From assembly GCA_045638525.1 (NCBI GenBank), contig JAZUBQ010000012.1, positions 232,715 to 296,714 on the forward strand: a stretch of 64,000 nt of DNA. The letters are read 5' to 3'. Source of the DNA: SIG452 sp045638525. Lineage in GTDB: Bacteria > Bacillota > Clostridia > UMGS1840. Of the stretch, positions 1 through 7,882 are shown piece after piece; position 1 is the stretch's first letter, and each line of letters begins with the position of its first letter. Under the pieces are notes generated by a model. That model had not been told where the DNA came from, did no database searches, and saw only the letters and a program-made list of their open reading frames with translations. The position numbers were made by a program, and so were the translations under genes.

Positions 1-534
1 CTGTTTTAAGAAACCGTCGGAAGAAACATCACAGATACCTCTTGCAACCGAACCGTTGTCAGTCAAAGTGTTTTCCAAGATAAAGCCCATCATCGCATAC
101 TGATAGCGGTCATTATCAGAAACATTTTCCAAAAATCCCTGCAAACCGGTATAAGTGGTTTTGCCGTAAAAATCGTCAGAGTTAATAACAGCAAAAGGAG
201 TTTTCACAAAAGGTTTTGCCGCCAGAACAGCGTGTCCGGTACCCCAGGGTTTTTCTCTGCCGTAAGTATTACCACCGGGAATATCGTTTACATCCTGAAA
301 AGCATAATCTACATCAACAATTTTTTCCAATTTGTTACCGATCAATTCTCTGAAAATCTTTTCATTTTCTTTTTTGATGATAAAAACAACTTTAGAAAAT
401 CCTGCTTTTACTGCATCATATACAGAATAGTCAATAATAATTTCTCCGTTGGGACCAATGGGGTCAATCTGTTTTAATCCACCGTAACGGCTACCCATTC
501 CGGCTGCCATTACTACCAATGTTGTTTGATTCAT
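1..534 (-). CDS. Sugar nucleotidyltransferase, partial (C-terminus off left edge)
   Basis: The first 178 codons of a leftward gene are visible; the rest lies beyond position 1. The N-terminus reads MNQTTLVVMAAGMGSRYGGL, the glycine-rich nucleotide-binding signature of the NTP_transferase family, followed by KQ, an early IDPIGPNGE stretch and a later NSDDFYG segment typical of the metal-binding Asp region. Family members transfer a nucleotidyl group to a sugar phosphate or similar alcohol phosphate; the substrate cannot be told. The ATG at 532-534 has a strong GGAGGT ribosome site at 540-545. The gene is divergent from the nucleotidyltransferase-like gene at 751, suggesting a shared cell-envelope or storage-sugar theme. 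Confidence 0.85.
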   Translation of the reverse strand, partial: MNQTTLVVMAAGMGSRYGGLKQIDPIGPNGEIIIDYSVYDAVKAGFSKVVFIIKKENEKIFRELIGNKLEKIVDVDYAFQDVNDIPGGNTYGREKPWGTGHAVLAAKPFVKTPFAVINSDDFYGKTTYTGLQGFLENVSDNDRYQYAMMGFILENTLTDNGSVARGICDVSSDGFLKQ

Positions 535-750
535 ATTCTACCTCCAATAATCTTAGGCAAATTTATTTTCTTACCCACATTATAATTGATTTTCTTTTTT
601 TTGTATTTGTAAATTTCGTCAAAGAATTTGCAATTTTGGTTATCTTATTTTTCAATAAGCGTCCAATGCATACTTTTATCGGTTGTTGGTAATGCTATAG
701 AAAAATTATCTTATTGACGGGATCAAAAAAAGAAAGGTTGTCTGCTCACC

Positions 751-2952
751 ATGAAAGGAATCCTCCTCACAACAAGTCAACAAAAATCGCTGATGCCGAT
801 ATGTTTTTCAGCGTCTTATCCTATGCTGAATTTTTTCGACAAACCTTTGATTGATGTTTCCATCCGATTGCTTCAAAAAAACAAAATTTCCAACGCTACG
901 ATAGTAACTGATGTCATGGCATCCGACTTTGAAAACTATCTTTCTCTACCTCCCTATGAAAACCTTACGCTCCAATATCTTGCAGAACAAAATCAAACGA
1001 CCTCATTTGAATTGACAGAATCAGACCAGGGATGTCTGGTGTTTCCGGAATTGCCGGTTTCCGATATGGATTTTTCGGAAGCTATCCGGTTTCATCACAA
1101 ACAAAACAACAAAATAACCATCATAATCCCCGAAAGCATGGCAACTGCAACCATCTCGTCCCAAACAACCATCGGGGAATTTCGTAAAAAATACGCATCG
1201 ACCAATTATTGCTATGTGATTGATGAACCGGGACACTACACAGTTACAACAAACAAAACCAAAGACTCCCCGATGATACTACCTCCAGACACCAAAGTAT
1301 CACTCTGCCCTTTGAAAGGATATTTTAAAACAATTTCTTCCTCAGATGAATACCAAACTGTTTTAAAAGAATGTCTGCAAAACCATTGGTTGATGTCAAC
1401 TTACCAAATCAATAACGGCGTAATCTTAAACCAAAACACCTTTTTGGAAGTGGGAGCAAAAATCAAACCTCCCGTTTATATTGGAGAAAATGTTTTCATA
1501 AAAAAAAATGCAGAAATCCTTCCCTACTCCATTCTATGCCGACACTGTGATATTGGTGAAAACGCCAGAATTTCCGATTCGGTACTTTTGGACGGTTGTA
1601 AAATTTCAGATAACGCTTCTCTTGACGGAACCATGTTAGGAGAACATTGCAACATAGACAACAACACCCAAATCTCCCACGGTTCCGTTTACGGAGCACA
1701 CAGCAAGGTGTTATGCTCTGCAACAAAAAAAGAACTTCCTCCCGCTCCTGTAACAACATCAGAATCGTTTTCTCTCACAAAACACCGCATACCAATATCA
1801 ACCGAATCTTCTCATACTTTTTTCATGGCCTTGGGAAGGGCTTGTTATCAGGTGTTTTCAAACGGAATCATAGGAATATTCCGCGATGACAGTGCAAAAG
1901 CCGAACTGTTTTCTCACAGCTTACAAGAAGGTTTACAACGCTGCGGCATCAGTCTGTATCATTTTCCGGAATGTACTCTTTCCATGGCAAAAAATGCCTG
2001 CCCTTTCTACCATTTGAAGGCGGGTTTTTATCTGTATCAGGAAAATCAACAGATTTTCCTTTCCATTCTGGATGAAAAAGGCTATTTTATCTCACCATCG
2101 GTTCAGGACGCTCTCCATATTGCCATAAAAACGTCCTCCGACATAAAATTCCAAAACATTTCAAAAACCACAGCTGTCAAACCGTATCAAATGTATTACT
2201 ACACCGAAATAACCCGCAGACTCGGCTTTGAAGCTGCACCGTGTTACCTGACACTGGACGCTTCTCCTTTGATACAAGAATATGCTCAAAAACTTGCTAC
2301 TTGCCATAAAATCACGATAATTTCCGAAGAACGCCCCGGCGTAATACGTTTCCAAACAAACAGTGCAGGCACGGATTTTACCATATTTGACGAAAATGCG
2401 CATCCTCTGACTCAACGTCAAAGAGAAGCCGTGATTGCAGAGTTGATGATAGACGATCATGAGGGGGACTTCGTTGCAACAATCACAACACCCGAAATCA
2501 TCCGCCAAACGTTGTTAAAACACCGCATCAATCTTTTGGAAACCGAAAACCATCCGCACAGTCTGGATGCCGCACTGTCTATGATTCCCAATCAACGCTA
2601 TCTCCTTTCCGATCCTGTCTATCTGATGATAAAAATTTTGCTTTATTTATCCAAAAAGCATCTCACTCTGTCCCAGTGGGTTGCAACACTTCCCAAATCC
2701 TTTGTCATCGAAAAAAATGTAGGCTACACCGAACAATTAAACGATGCACTTACCAAGCTGTTAAAACTTGCAAAAAACGACTACACCAAAGAAAACGAGC
2801 AATATAAAATCAAATCCAAAAAAGGAGTAACCCTGATTACGCCCGAAAAAAAACACATCAAAATCACTTCCGAAAGCGAACAGGAAGAGTTTGCAAAAGA
2901 GTTGACCGATTTTTTTGTGGCACAATGGAACAACCAAACAGATACTTTTTAG
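751..2952 (+). CDS. Nucleotidyltransferase / hexapeptide / phosphomannomutase-like fusion, probably degenerate
   Basis: This 733-residue protein has three parts. Residues 1-215 resemble an NTP_transferase domain, about 215-325 are left-handed beta-helix hexapeptide repeats (IGENV, IGENAR and similar), and about 350-733 are a phosphomannomutase/phosphoglucomutase-like region. The same layout occurs in mannose-1-phosphate guanylyltransferase-like proteins of many bacteria. The catalytic signatures look eroded: the usual G-x-G-T-R loop is replaced by TTSQQKSLMP, and the phosphoserine motif (TASHNP in active mutases) is replaced by a QENQQ segment near residue 425. I infer a regulatory or structural role rather than GDP-mannose synthesis. 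An AAAGG element lies about 12 bases before the ATG, a long spacing. The downstream gap leads to an independent promoter. Confidence 0.75.
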   Translation: MKGILLTTSQQKSLMPICFSASYPMLNFFDKPLIDVSIRLLQKNKISNATIVTDVMASDFENYLSLPPYENLTLQYLAEQNQTTSFELTESDQGCLVFPELPVSDMDFSEAIRFHHKQNNKITIIIPESMATATISSQTTIGEFRKKYASTNYCYVIDEPGHYTVTTNKTKDSPMILPPDTKVSLCPLKGYFKTISSSDEYQTVLKECLQNHWLMSTYQINNGVILNQNTFLEVGAKIKPPVYIGENVFIKKNAEILPYSILCRHCDIGENARISDSVLLDGCKISDNASLDGTMLGEHCNIDNNTQISHGSVYGAHSKVLCSATKKELPPAPVTTSESFSLTKHRIPISTESSHTFFMALGRACYQVFSNGIIGIFRDDSAKAELFSHSLQEGLQRCGISLYHFPECTLSMAKNACPFYHLKAGFYLYQENQQIFLSILDEKGYFISPSVQDALHIAIKTSSDIKFQNISKTTAVKPYQMYYYTEITRRLGFEAAPCYLTLDASPLIQEYAQKLATCHKITIISEERPGVIRFQTNSAGTDFTIFDENAHPLTQRQREAVIAELMIDDHEGDFVATITTPEIIRQTLLKHRINLLETENHPHSLDAALSMIPNQRYLLSDPVYLMIKILLYLSKKHLTLSQWVATLPKSFVIEKNVGYTEQLNDALTKLLKLAKNDYTKENEQYKIKSKKGVTLITPEKKHIKITSESEQEEFAKELTDFFVAQWNNQTDTF

Positions 2953-3011
2953 CAATTTATCATCTTTTTTTCAATAATTTATCAGAAAATGTGCAACCTT
3001 TTCATCTCCCC

Positions 3012-3040
3012 TTGCGAAAACCAACGCTGTATGCTATGGT
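3012..3040 (+). promoter_or_regulatory. Predicted sigma-A promoter for the Y-family polymerase operon
   Basis: TTGCGA at 3012-3017 and TATGGT at 3035-3040 are separated by 17 bases. I see no clear LexA operator around it, so SOS control is not supported by the sequence. Confidence 0.5.
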
Positions 3041-3075
3041 AAAAACAACAAAAAAACAAAAGGAGTGCAGTGAGA

Positions 3076-4551
3076 ATGTCCCCACAACCAAAAACCTATC
3101 TTTGCATTGATTTAAAAAGCTTTTTCGCTTCTGTGGAATGTGTGGACCGAAACTTAGATCCATTGGACACCCACTTGGTGGTTGCCGATGCTTCCCGTAC
3201 CGAAAAAACCATTTGTCTTGCCGTCACCCCTGCCTTAAAAGCTTACGGAATCTCTGCCAGACCAAGACTGTTTGAGGTTATGCAACAAGTAAATAACATC
3301 AATCAATTTCGCAAACAAACAGCAAAAACAACATTTTCCGGCGAATCAGCAACAGAAAGCGAATTATCCTCCAATCCGGCTCTGAAGCTCTCCCCTTTGA
3401 TTGCAAAGCCACGAATGGCACGATATATGGAATACAGCACAAAAATTCATCAAATTTATTTGAAATATGTGGCACCCGAAGATATTCTGGTATACTCCAT
3501 TGATGAGGTTTTCATCCATCTCACCAACTACCTTCCTTACTATCAAATGACAGCAACAAAACTCACAGAAACCATCTTGAAAGATGTATTACAAAAAACC
3601 GGAATCACTGCAACAGCAGGCATCGGAACCAATTTATATCTTGCAAAAATCGCTATGGATATCACCGCCAAAAAAATGACCCCTAACAAAAACGGCGTGA
3701 GAATTGCCACATTAGACGAAATAACTTACCGAACCAAACTCTGGACACATAAACCTTTGCAGGATTTCTGGAGAGTTGGTTCTGCAACTGCAAAAAAGCT
3801 GGAAGCTTGCGGAATGTACTGTATGGGAGATATTGCAAAAGCATCCTTGTCTCCCCACGGACGAGACAAACTGAAAAAACTGCTTGGCATTAACGCAAAA
3901 ATGCTCATTGATCACGCATGGGGATACGAACCCACAACCATACAAGAAGCAGCAAAATACACACCGAAGGCAAAAAGCATCAGTTCGGGACAAGTTTTAA
4001 AAGAAGCGACCTCTTTTCAAACAACACGGATCATCGTTCGGGAAATGCTGGATAGTTTGTCTTTTGATTTACTGCGTCAAAAGCTCGTCACCGACCAGTT
4101 GGTTCTGACCATCGGTTATGACACAAAAAACACAAAAAATCCGGATTTTCAAGGAACAACTGTTTTGGATCACTACGGCAGAAAAATTCCAAAACACGCA
4201 CACGGAACCGTTAATTTCCACAGCAAAACTTCCTCTTCCAAACAACTGATTACCAAAGGACTGGAATTATATGACACCATTACCAATCCTCTGCTTTCAA
4301 TTCGCAGAATCACTCTTTGTGCCAACCGCTTGGTTTCAGAAAACGAAGCTTCATTATCCAAAAATGAACAGTTAAGCTTTTTTCATACGGACAATGAACA
4401 CCTCGAAGAAAAAAAAGAACGAAAACTCCGGGAAACCATTCTTCTTTTACAAAACCGTTATGGAAAGAATGTGGTTGTAAAAGGCACCAGTCTGCAAGAA
4501 GGTGCCACCGCTATGGAGCGTAACAAACAAATCGGCGGACACAACGCCTGA
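3076..4551 (+). CDS. Y-family DNA polymerase (UmuC/YqjW-like)
   Basis: Translesion DNA polymerase of the Y family, 491 residues. The N-terminus carries the first metal-binding Asp in CIDLKSFFASVE, and the palm signature YSIDEVF holds the catalytic Asp-Glu pair; a helix-hairpin-helix and little-finger region follow. Length and the YolD-like gene 17 bases downstream match the Firmicute YqjW/UvrX type rather than DinB. I place the start at ATG 3076, not the in-frame GTG at 3070, because the AAAGGAG site at 3059-3065 is 10 bases from the ATG and only 4 from the GTG. The role is inferred to be replication past DNA lesions, with mutagenesis as a by-product. Confidence 0.9.
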   Translation: MSPQPKTYLCIDLKSFFASVECVDRNLDPLDTHLVVADASRTEKTICLAVTPALKAYGISARPRLFEVMQQVNNINQFRKQTAKTTFSGESATESELSSNPALKLSPLIAKPRMARYMEYSTKIHQIYLKYVAPEDILVYSIDEVFIHLTNYLPYYQMTATKLTETILKDVLQKTGITATAGIGTNLYLAKIAMDITAKKMTPNKNGVRIATLDEITYRTKLWTHKPLQDFWRVGSATAKKLEACGMYCMGDIAKASLSPHGRDKLKKLLGINAKMLIDHAWGYEPTTIQEAAKYTPKAKSISSGQVLKEATSFQTTRIIVREMLDSLSFDLLRQKLVTDQLVLTIGYDTKNTKNPDFQGTTVLDHYGRKIPKHAHGTVNFHSKTSSSKQLITKGLELYDTITNPLLSIRRITLCANRLVSENEASLSKNEQLSFFHTDNEHLEEKKERKLRETILLLQNRYGKNVVVKGTSLQEGATAMERNKQIGGHNA

Positions 4552-4568
4552 CGAAAGGAGAAACTCAT

Positions 4569-4997
4569 ATGTCACACTTTCCCTATAACGATATTTTAAA
4601 TCTCCGCTACCCCAACCCGGAAATTGAACACGATTTTCCGAATCCGATTCTCAGAGAAGCTCAATTTGCCCCTTTTTCCGCTTTGAACGGACACGAAGAA
4701 GCAGTTGCAGAAGTCTGCCGGTTAACCTCTCCAAAAATCGTGATGGATGAAGCACACCGGGATGAAATCAACCAAAAACTACATTTTTTAAAAGAACATC
4801 TTGCACTGACCCCCATTATATCAATCACACACTTTGTGAAGGATGCAAAAAAAGAAGGCGGAGCCTATCAGACAAAAAAACTTCCGCTCAAAAAAATTTC
4901 AGAATCCGAAAATGCCGTCGTGCTGTTTGACGGAACTAAAATTTTTATGCAGGATATTTACGATTTGCAAAGCGAAATTTTTCCAAAGACAGAGTGA
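4569..4997 (+). CDS. YolD-like protein
   Basis: A 142-residue protein with the conserved segment REAQFAPFSALNGHEEAV, as in the YolD-like family whose members accompany Y-family polymerases in Firmicutes. The family's role is thought to be accessory to translesion synthesis, but its biochemistry is poorly defined. A good site (GAAAGGAG) precedes ATG 4569, and only 17 bases separate it from the polymerase stop, so the two genes are one operon. A hairpin with a U-tract follows at once. Confidence 0.8.
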   Translation: MSHFPYNDILNLRYPNPEIEHDFPNPILREAQFAPFSALNGHEEAVAEVCRLTSPKIVMDEAHRDEINQKLHFLKEHLALTPIISITHFVKDAKKEGGAYQTKKLPLKKISESENAVVLFDGTKIFMQDIYDLQSEIFPKTE

Positions 4998-4998
4998 C

Positions 4999-5039
4999 AA
5001 AAAAAGTGTCGGAACAAAAAAATTTCCGATGCTTTTTTC
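4999..5039 (+). terminator. Intrinsic terminator of the polymerase/YolD operon
   Basis: A stem of about 14 pairs (AAAAAGTGTCGGAA with TTCCGATGCTTTTTT, two G-U pairs) closes an A-rich loop and ends in a T-run. Confidence 0.85.
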
Positions 5040-5111
5040 ACATTTTTTTATACCGGATATGAAATATGCAAAAAAATTTTATATTCCCCTATGTTTTTTT
5101 TGTGATTTTTG

Positions 5112-5140
5112 TTGCATTTTTTTCCAAAATAAGGTAAAAT
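5112..5140 (+). promoter_or_regulatory. Promoter of the ATP synthase operon
   Basis: TTGCAT at 5112-5117 and TAAAAT at 5135-5140 with a 17-base spacer, about 45 bases before the first atp gene and downstream of a terminator. No other atp promoter is evident. Confidence 0.7.
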
Positions 5141-5183
5141 AAGATTATACACTTTTTTATTTCCTTAACAAGAAAGGACCGCT

Positions 5184-5564
5184 ATGAAAAAAATTGATGC
5201 AACCGTTTTAAAAGAAACCCAATATATCGGAGCAGTCACCTTACTGTTAAGCCTACTGCTTCAAGCTGTATTCTTAATTGTGAGACAATGGAATCTCACA
5301 GTTTTGTGGGGCAATTTATGGGGTGCCTTCGGTGCTGTATTCAATTTCTTTCTGATGGGAATCACAGTGCAGAAAGCTGTACGAAAGGAAGAAAAAGAAG
5401 CAAAAAATCTGATTAAACTTTCGCAGTCGGCAAGAATGTTCTTTCTGATTGCGATTGCAGGAGCAGGATATTTGCTTCCTTTTTTCCACACCGTTGCGGT
5501 GGTGGTTCCTCTTTTGTTCCCAAGAATTGCGGTAACACTGCGTCCTTTTGTTCGTAAAGACTAA
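5184..5564 (+). CDS. atpI: ATP synthase subunit I-like membrane protein
   Basis: A 126-residue protein with four predicted membrane segments at roughly 15-35, 38-58, 82-100 and 100-118, separated by a charged loop (RKEEKEAKN). Identification rests mainly on position: first gene of an atp operon, directly before subunit a. Family members help assemble the c ring and may affect Mg2+ supply. Sequence conservation in this family is weak, so the symbol is positional. AAGAAAGGACCGCT precedes the ATG. Confidence 0.7.
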   Translation: MKKIDATVLKETQYIGAVTLLLSLLLQAVFLIVRQWNLTVLWGNLWGAFGAVFNFFLMGITVQKAVRKEEKEAKNLIKLSQSARMFFLIAIAGAGYLLPFFHTVAVVVPLLFPRIAVTLRPFVRKD

Positions 5565-5584
5565 TCGTGTGAGGTGATTTCATT

Positions 5585-6490
5585 TTGAAAAAAACCAGTC
5601 GCAGCTTTCGGCTGTTGGATATTTTTTATATCATTATGATGATTGTCCCCCTTGCAATCGGAGTGGTGCTTCAGGTACTCACAAAACCTGTCACAGAGGG
5701 AATCACTCTGACGGGAGCCCGTGTGTTTTTCACCATCCCGATGCCGTTGCAGGATTTTCCGGTAACCGAGTCACAAATCAATTCCCTTTTGGTAACCATA
5801 ACCATCCTGTTTTTCTGCTTATATATGGTGCATGGTCTGCACCAGCGGGTATGTTTAAAACGGCAACACTTTGCTGAATTGATTGTAGAAAAAGTGGATG
5901 CTTTGGTAGCGGAAAATATGGGTGAATATTTTATGGGCTATTCCCCTTTCATCATTGCGATGCTCGCTTTGTCCGCTGTGTCCAGTCTGATTTCTCTCAT
6001 CGGATTGTTCCCACCAACCTCTGATATTAACGTGGTGGGTGGTTGGGCCGTTCTGGTGTTTATTTTAATCACCTACTATAAAATGAAATGCGGTCCATTA
6101 TACTATTTAAAAAGTTTTACGGAACCGGTAGCACTCTTAGCTCCCATCAACTTTTTAAGCGAATTTGCAACTCCCATCTCTATGAGTTTCCGTCATTACG
6201 GCAACATTCTGTCCGGAACGGTAATTTCCACTCTGTTGGCGGTTGCACTGAGCGGACTGTCTAAAACGCTTCTCGGTTGGCTACCCGGCTTTTTAGGAGA
6301 AATTTCCTGGTTTCGTGTAGGGATTCCTGCTGTGTTATCCATATATTTTGATATATTCTCCGGATGCTTGCAAGCCTTTATCTTTGCAATGCTGACGATG
6401 ATGAATGTATCGTTAGGGTTCCCGCAGGAAGATTACGAACTGCGAAAGCAACAAAAACAACAGAAAAAATCAAAAAAACAAACAATATAA
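5585..6490 (+). CDS. atpB: F-type ATP synthase subunit a (TTG start)
   Basis: Membrane stator subunit that forms the ion half-channels facing the c ring. It has 301 residues and several hydrophobic helices. The essential Arg is in SMSFRHYGNILSG near residue 206; the matching C-terminal helix contains the polar residues of FDIFSGCLQAFIFAML. The start is TTG at 5585, supported by GTGAGGTGAT about 8 bases upstream and the absence of a better ATG. The C-terminus is a short lysine/glutamine-rich tail. The gene follows subunit I by 20 bases. A TTG start is also used by atpD in this operon. Confidence 0.93.
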   Translation: MKKTSRSFRLLDIFYIIMMIVPLAIGVVLQVLTKPVTEGITLTGARVFFTIPMPLQDFPVTESQINSLLVTITILFFCLYMVHGLHQRVCLKRQHFAELIVEKVDALVAENMGEYFMGYSPFIIAMLALSAVSSLISLIGLFPPTSDINVVGGWAVLVFILITYYKMKCGPLYYLKSFTEPVALLAPINFLSEFATPISMSFRHYGNILSGTVISTLLAVALSGLSKTLLGWLPGFLGEISWFRVGIPAVLSIYFDIFSGCLQAFIFAMLTMMNVSLGFPQEDYELRKQQKQQKKSKKQTI

Positions 6491-6529
6491 CTTGTTAAAA
6501 ATTATAACATATAAATGGAGGATTTTTTT

Positions 6530-6823
6530 ATGGAACTTGCAATTGGTCTCATTTTAGGCGGATGTGCATTGGGAGCAGGTCTGGCAATGATTGCCGGTAT
6601 CGGTCCCGGTATCGGGGAAGGAAATGCTGTAGCAAAAGCTTGTGAAGCCATCGGTCGTCAACCTGAATGTAAAGGTAGTGTTACCACCACAATGTTGATG
6701 GGTTGTGCGATTGCAGAAACCACCGGTCTTTACGCTTTGGTTATCGCCATCCTTTTAATTTTCGTTGCACCCAACATTTTAGTAGACATTTTAGTAAACA
6801 CCATGTCTCAGTTACCCAAATAA
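6530..6823 (+). CDS. atpE: F-type ATP synthase subunit c, predicted Na+-binding
   Basis: Proteolipid of the rotor ring, 97 residues, two membrane helices around the loop GRQPECKG. The first helix carries GPGIGEG with Glu30, the second AIAETTGLY with Glu63, Thr64, Thr65 and Tyr68. Aligned with the Na+ c-ring of Ilyobacter (Q32, E65, S66, T67, Y70), every polar ligand is present or conservatively replaced, and position 32 is Glu, as in the two-carboxylate Na+ rotors described from Fusobacterium. I infer Na+ coupling. ATG 6530 is preferred over in-frame ATG 6515 because GGAGG at 6517-6521 overlaps the latter and is well spaced for the former. Confidence 0.92.
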   Translation: MELAIGLILGGCALGAGLAMIAGIGPGIGEGNAVAKACEAIGRQPECKGSVTTTMLMGCAIAETTGLYALVIAILLIFVAPNILVDILVNTMSQLPK

Positions 6824-6852
6824 ATTGTCAGTACAGATAGGGAGCATGCAAC

Positions 6853-7368
6853 ATGCAAACATTACCAATTATTTCGATTAATCTCTGGGAAATACTCTAT
6901 GCCCTGCTGAATCTTCTGATTCTTTATTTGTTGGTGAAAAAATTCTTGTATCAGCCGGTGAAAACGATGTTAAAAAATCGTCAGGACACCATTGATAACG
7001 AGTATAAACAAGCAGAAGATGCAAAACGAAGAGCTCTTTTTGACAAAAAAACATACGAAGAAAAGCTATCCAATGCTCAATGGGAAGCAGATAGCTTACT
7101 TCAGTCTGCCGTGCAAAATGCCGAGCAGAGAGAACAGCAGATTCTCGCCGATGCCAAAGTAAAGGCAGACGGAATCTTGCGTCAGGCTGAAACCAACGCT
7201 GAGTTGGAACTAAAAAAAGCAGAACAAACCATCAAGGAAGAAATCGTTACTGTGGGCACTATGCTTGCCGGCAAAATGCTGGAACGTGAGATTAACATAG
7301 AAGACCACAAAAAAATGATTGATTCTTTTATCAATGAAATAGGTGAAACAAATGAAGGACACAAGTAA
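6853..7368 (+). CDS. atpF: F-type ATP synthase subunit b
   Basis: Peripheral stalk subunit, 171 residues: one N-terminal membrane helix (about residues 8-28), then a long charged coiled coil rich in Glu, Lys, Ala and Gln (about 40-145). The FLYQPVKTML segment after the membrane helix is typical of b subunits. ATG 6853 follows a GGGAGCATGCAAC site. The 3' end overlaps the start of atpH by 17 bases, implying translational coupling of the stalk subunits. Confidence 0.92.
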   Translation: MQTLPIISINLWEILYALLNLLILYLLVKKFLYQPVKTMLKNRQDTIDNEYKQAEDAKRRALFDKKTYEEKLSNAQWEADSLLQSAVQNAEQREQQILADAKVKADGILRQAETNAELELKKAEQTIKEEIVTVGTMLAGKMLEREINIEDHKKMIDSFINEIGETNEGHK

Positions 7369-7882
7369 AGCCTATGCGGAAGCCTTGTTCGCCATCGCTA
7401 TGGAGAAAAACAAGGTGAAAGACTATGCCGAAAATCTGGAACTGATAACCCAGATACTCTGTGAAAATCCGGAGTATCCCGAGTATCTTGCCACTCCTGC
7501 ACTGTCTCTGTCCGAACGGCTTCTTGCAATCGACGAAGCCTTTGGAAAAGATATGCCGGAAGATGTGGTGTCCTTTTTGAAGCTGTTGTGTGAACACAAT
7601 CACATCACCAGGCTTTCAGAAACTATCGAAGAGTTTTTCAAACTGGAAATGGCAATTTCCAATACGGTAACTGTAACCGTCACCTCAAAAATCCCTTTGA
7701 CAGAGGAACAAAAAGAAAAACTCACAATCAAACTGGAAGCAAAATATCGCAAGCATATTCACCCTGTCTATCAGGTGGATGACAGCCTCTTAGGTGGACT
7801 TAAAATCACCTTGGAAGACCAAATCATAGATGGCAGTGTATCCAAACGCTTGCAACGGATCAAGGAAGTGATAAAATTATGA
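7352..7882 (+). CDS. atpH: F-type ATP synthase subunit delta
   Basis: Stator subunit that joins the b stalk to the top of F1. It has 176 residues, with an N-terminal six-helix domain starting MKDTSKAYAEALFAIA and a C-terminal segment LLGGLKITLEDQIIDGSVSK that is diagnostic for the family. I place the start at ATG 7352, with AGGTGA five bases upstream, rather than the GTG at 7343. It overlaps atpF by 17 bases and atpA by 4 (ATGA). Confidence 0.93.
   Translation: MKDTSKAYAEALFAIAMEKNKVKDYAENLELITQILCENPEYPEYLATPALSLSERLLAIDEAFGKDMPEDVVSFLKLLCEHNHITRLSETIEEFFKLEMAISNTVTVTVTSKIPLTEEQKEKLTIKLEAKYRKHIHPVYQVDDSLLGGLKITLEDQIIDGSVSKRLQRIKEVIKL

Noticed and set aside
3012..3075. LexA/SOS operator before the Y-family polymerase
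   Set aside because: No GAAC-N4-GTTC type palindrome could be found.
4843..5142. A 99-codon plus-strand frame overlapping the YolD-like gene and its terminator
   Set aside because: Out of frame with the YolD-like gene, spans the terminator, and has no start signal.
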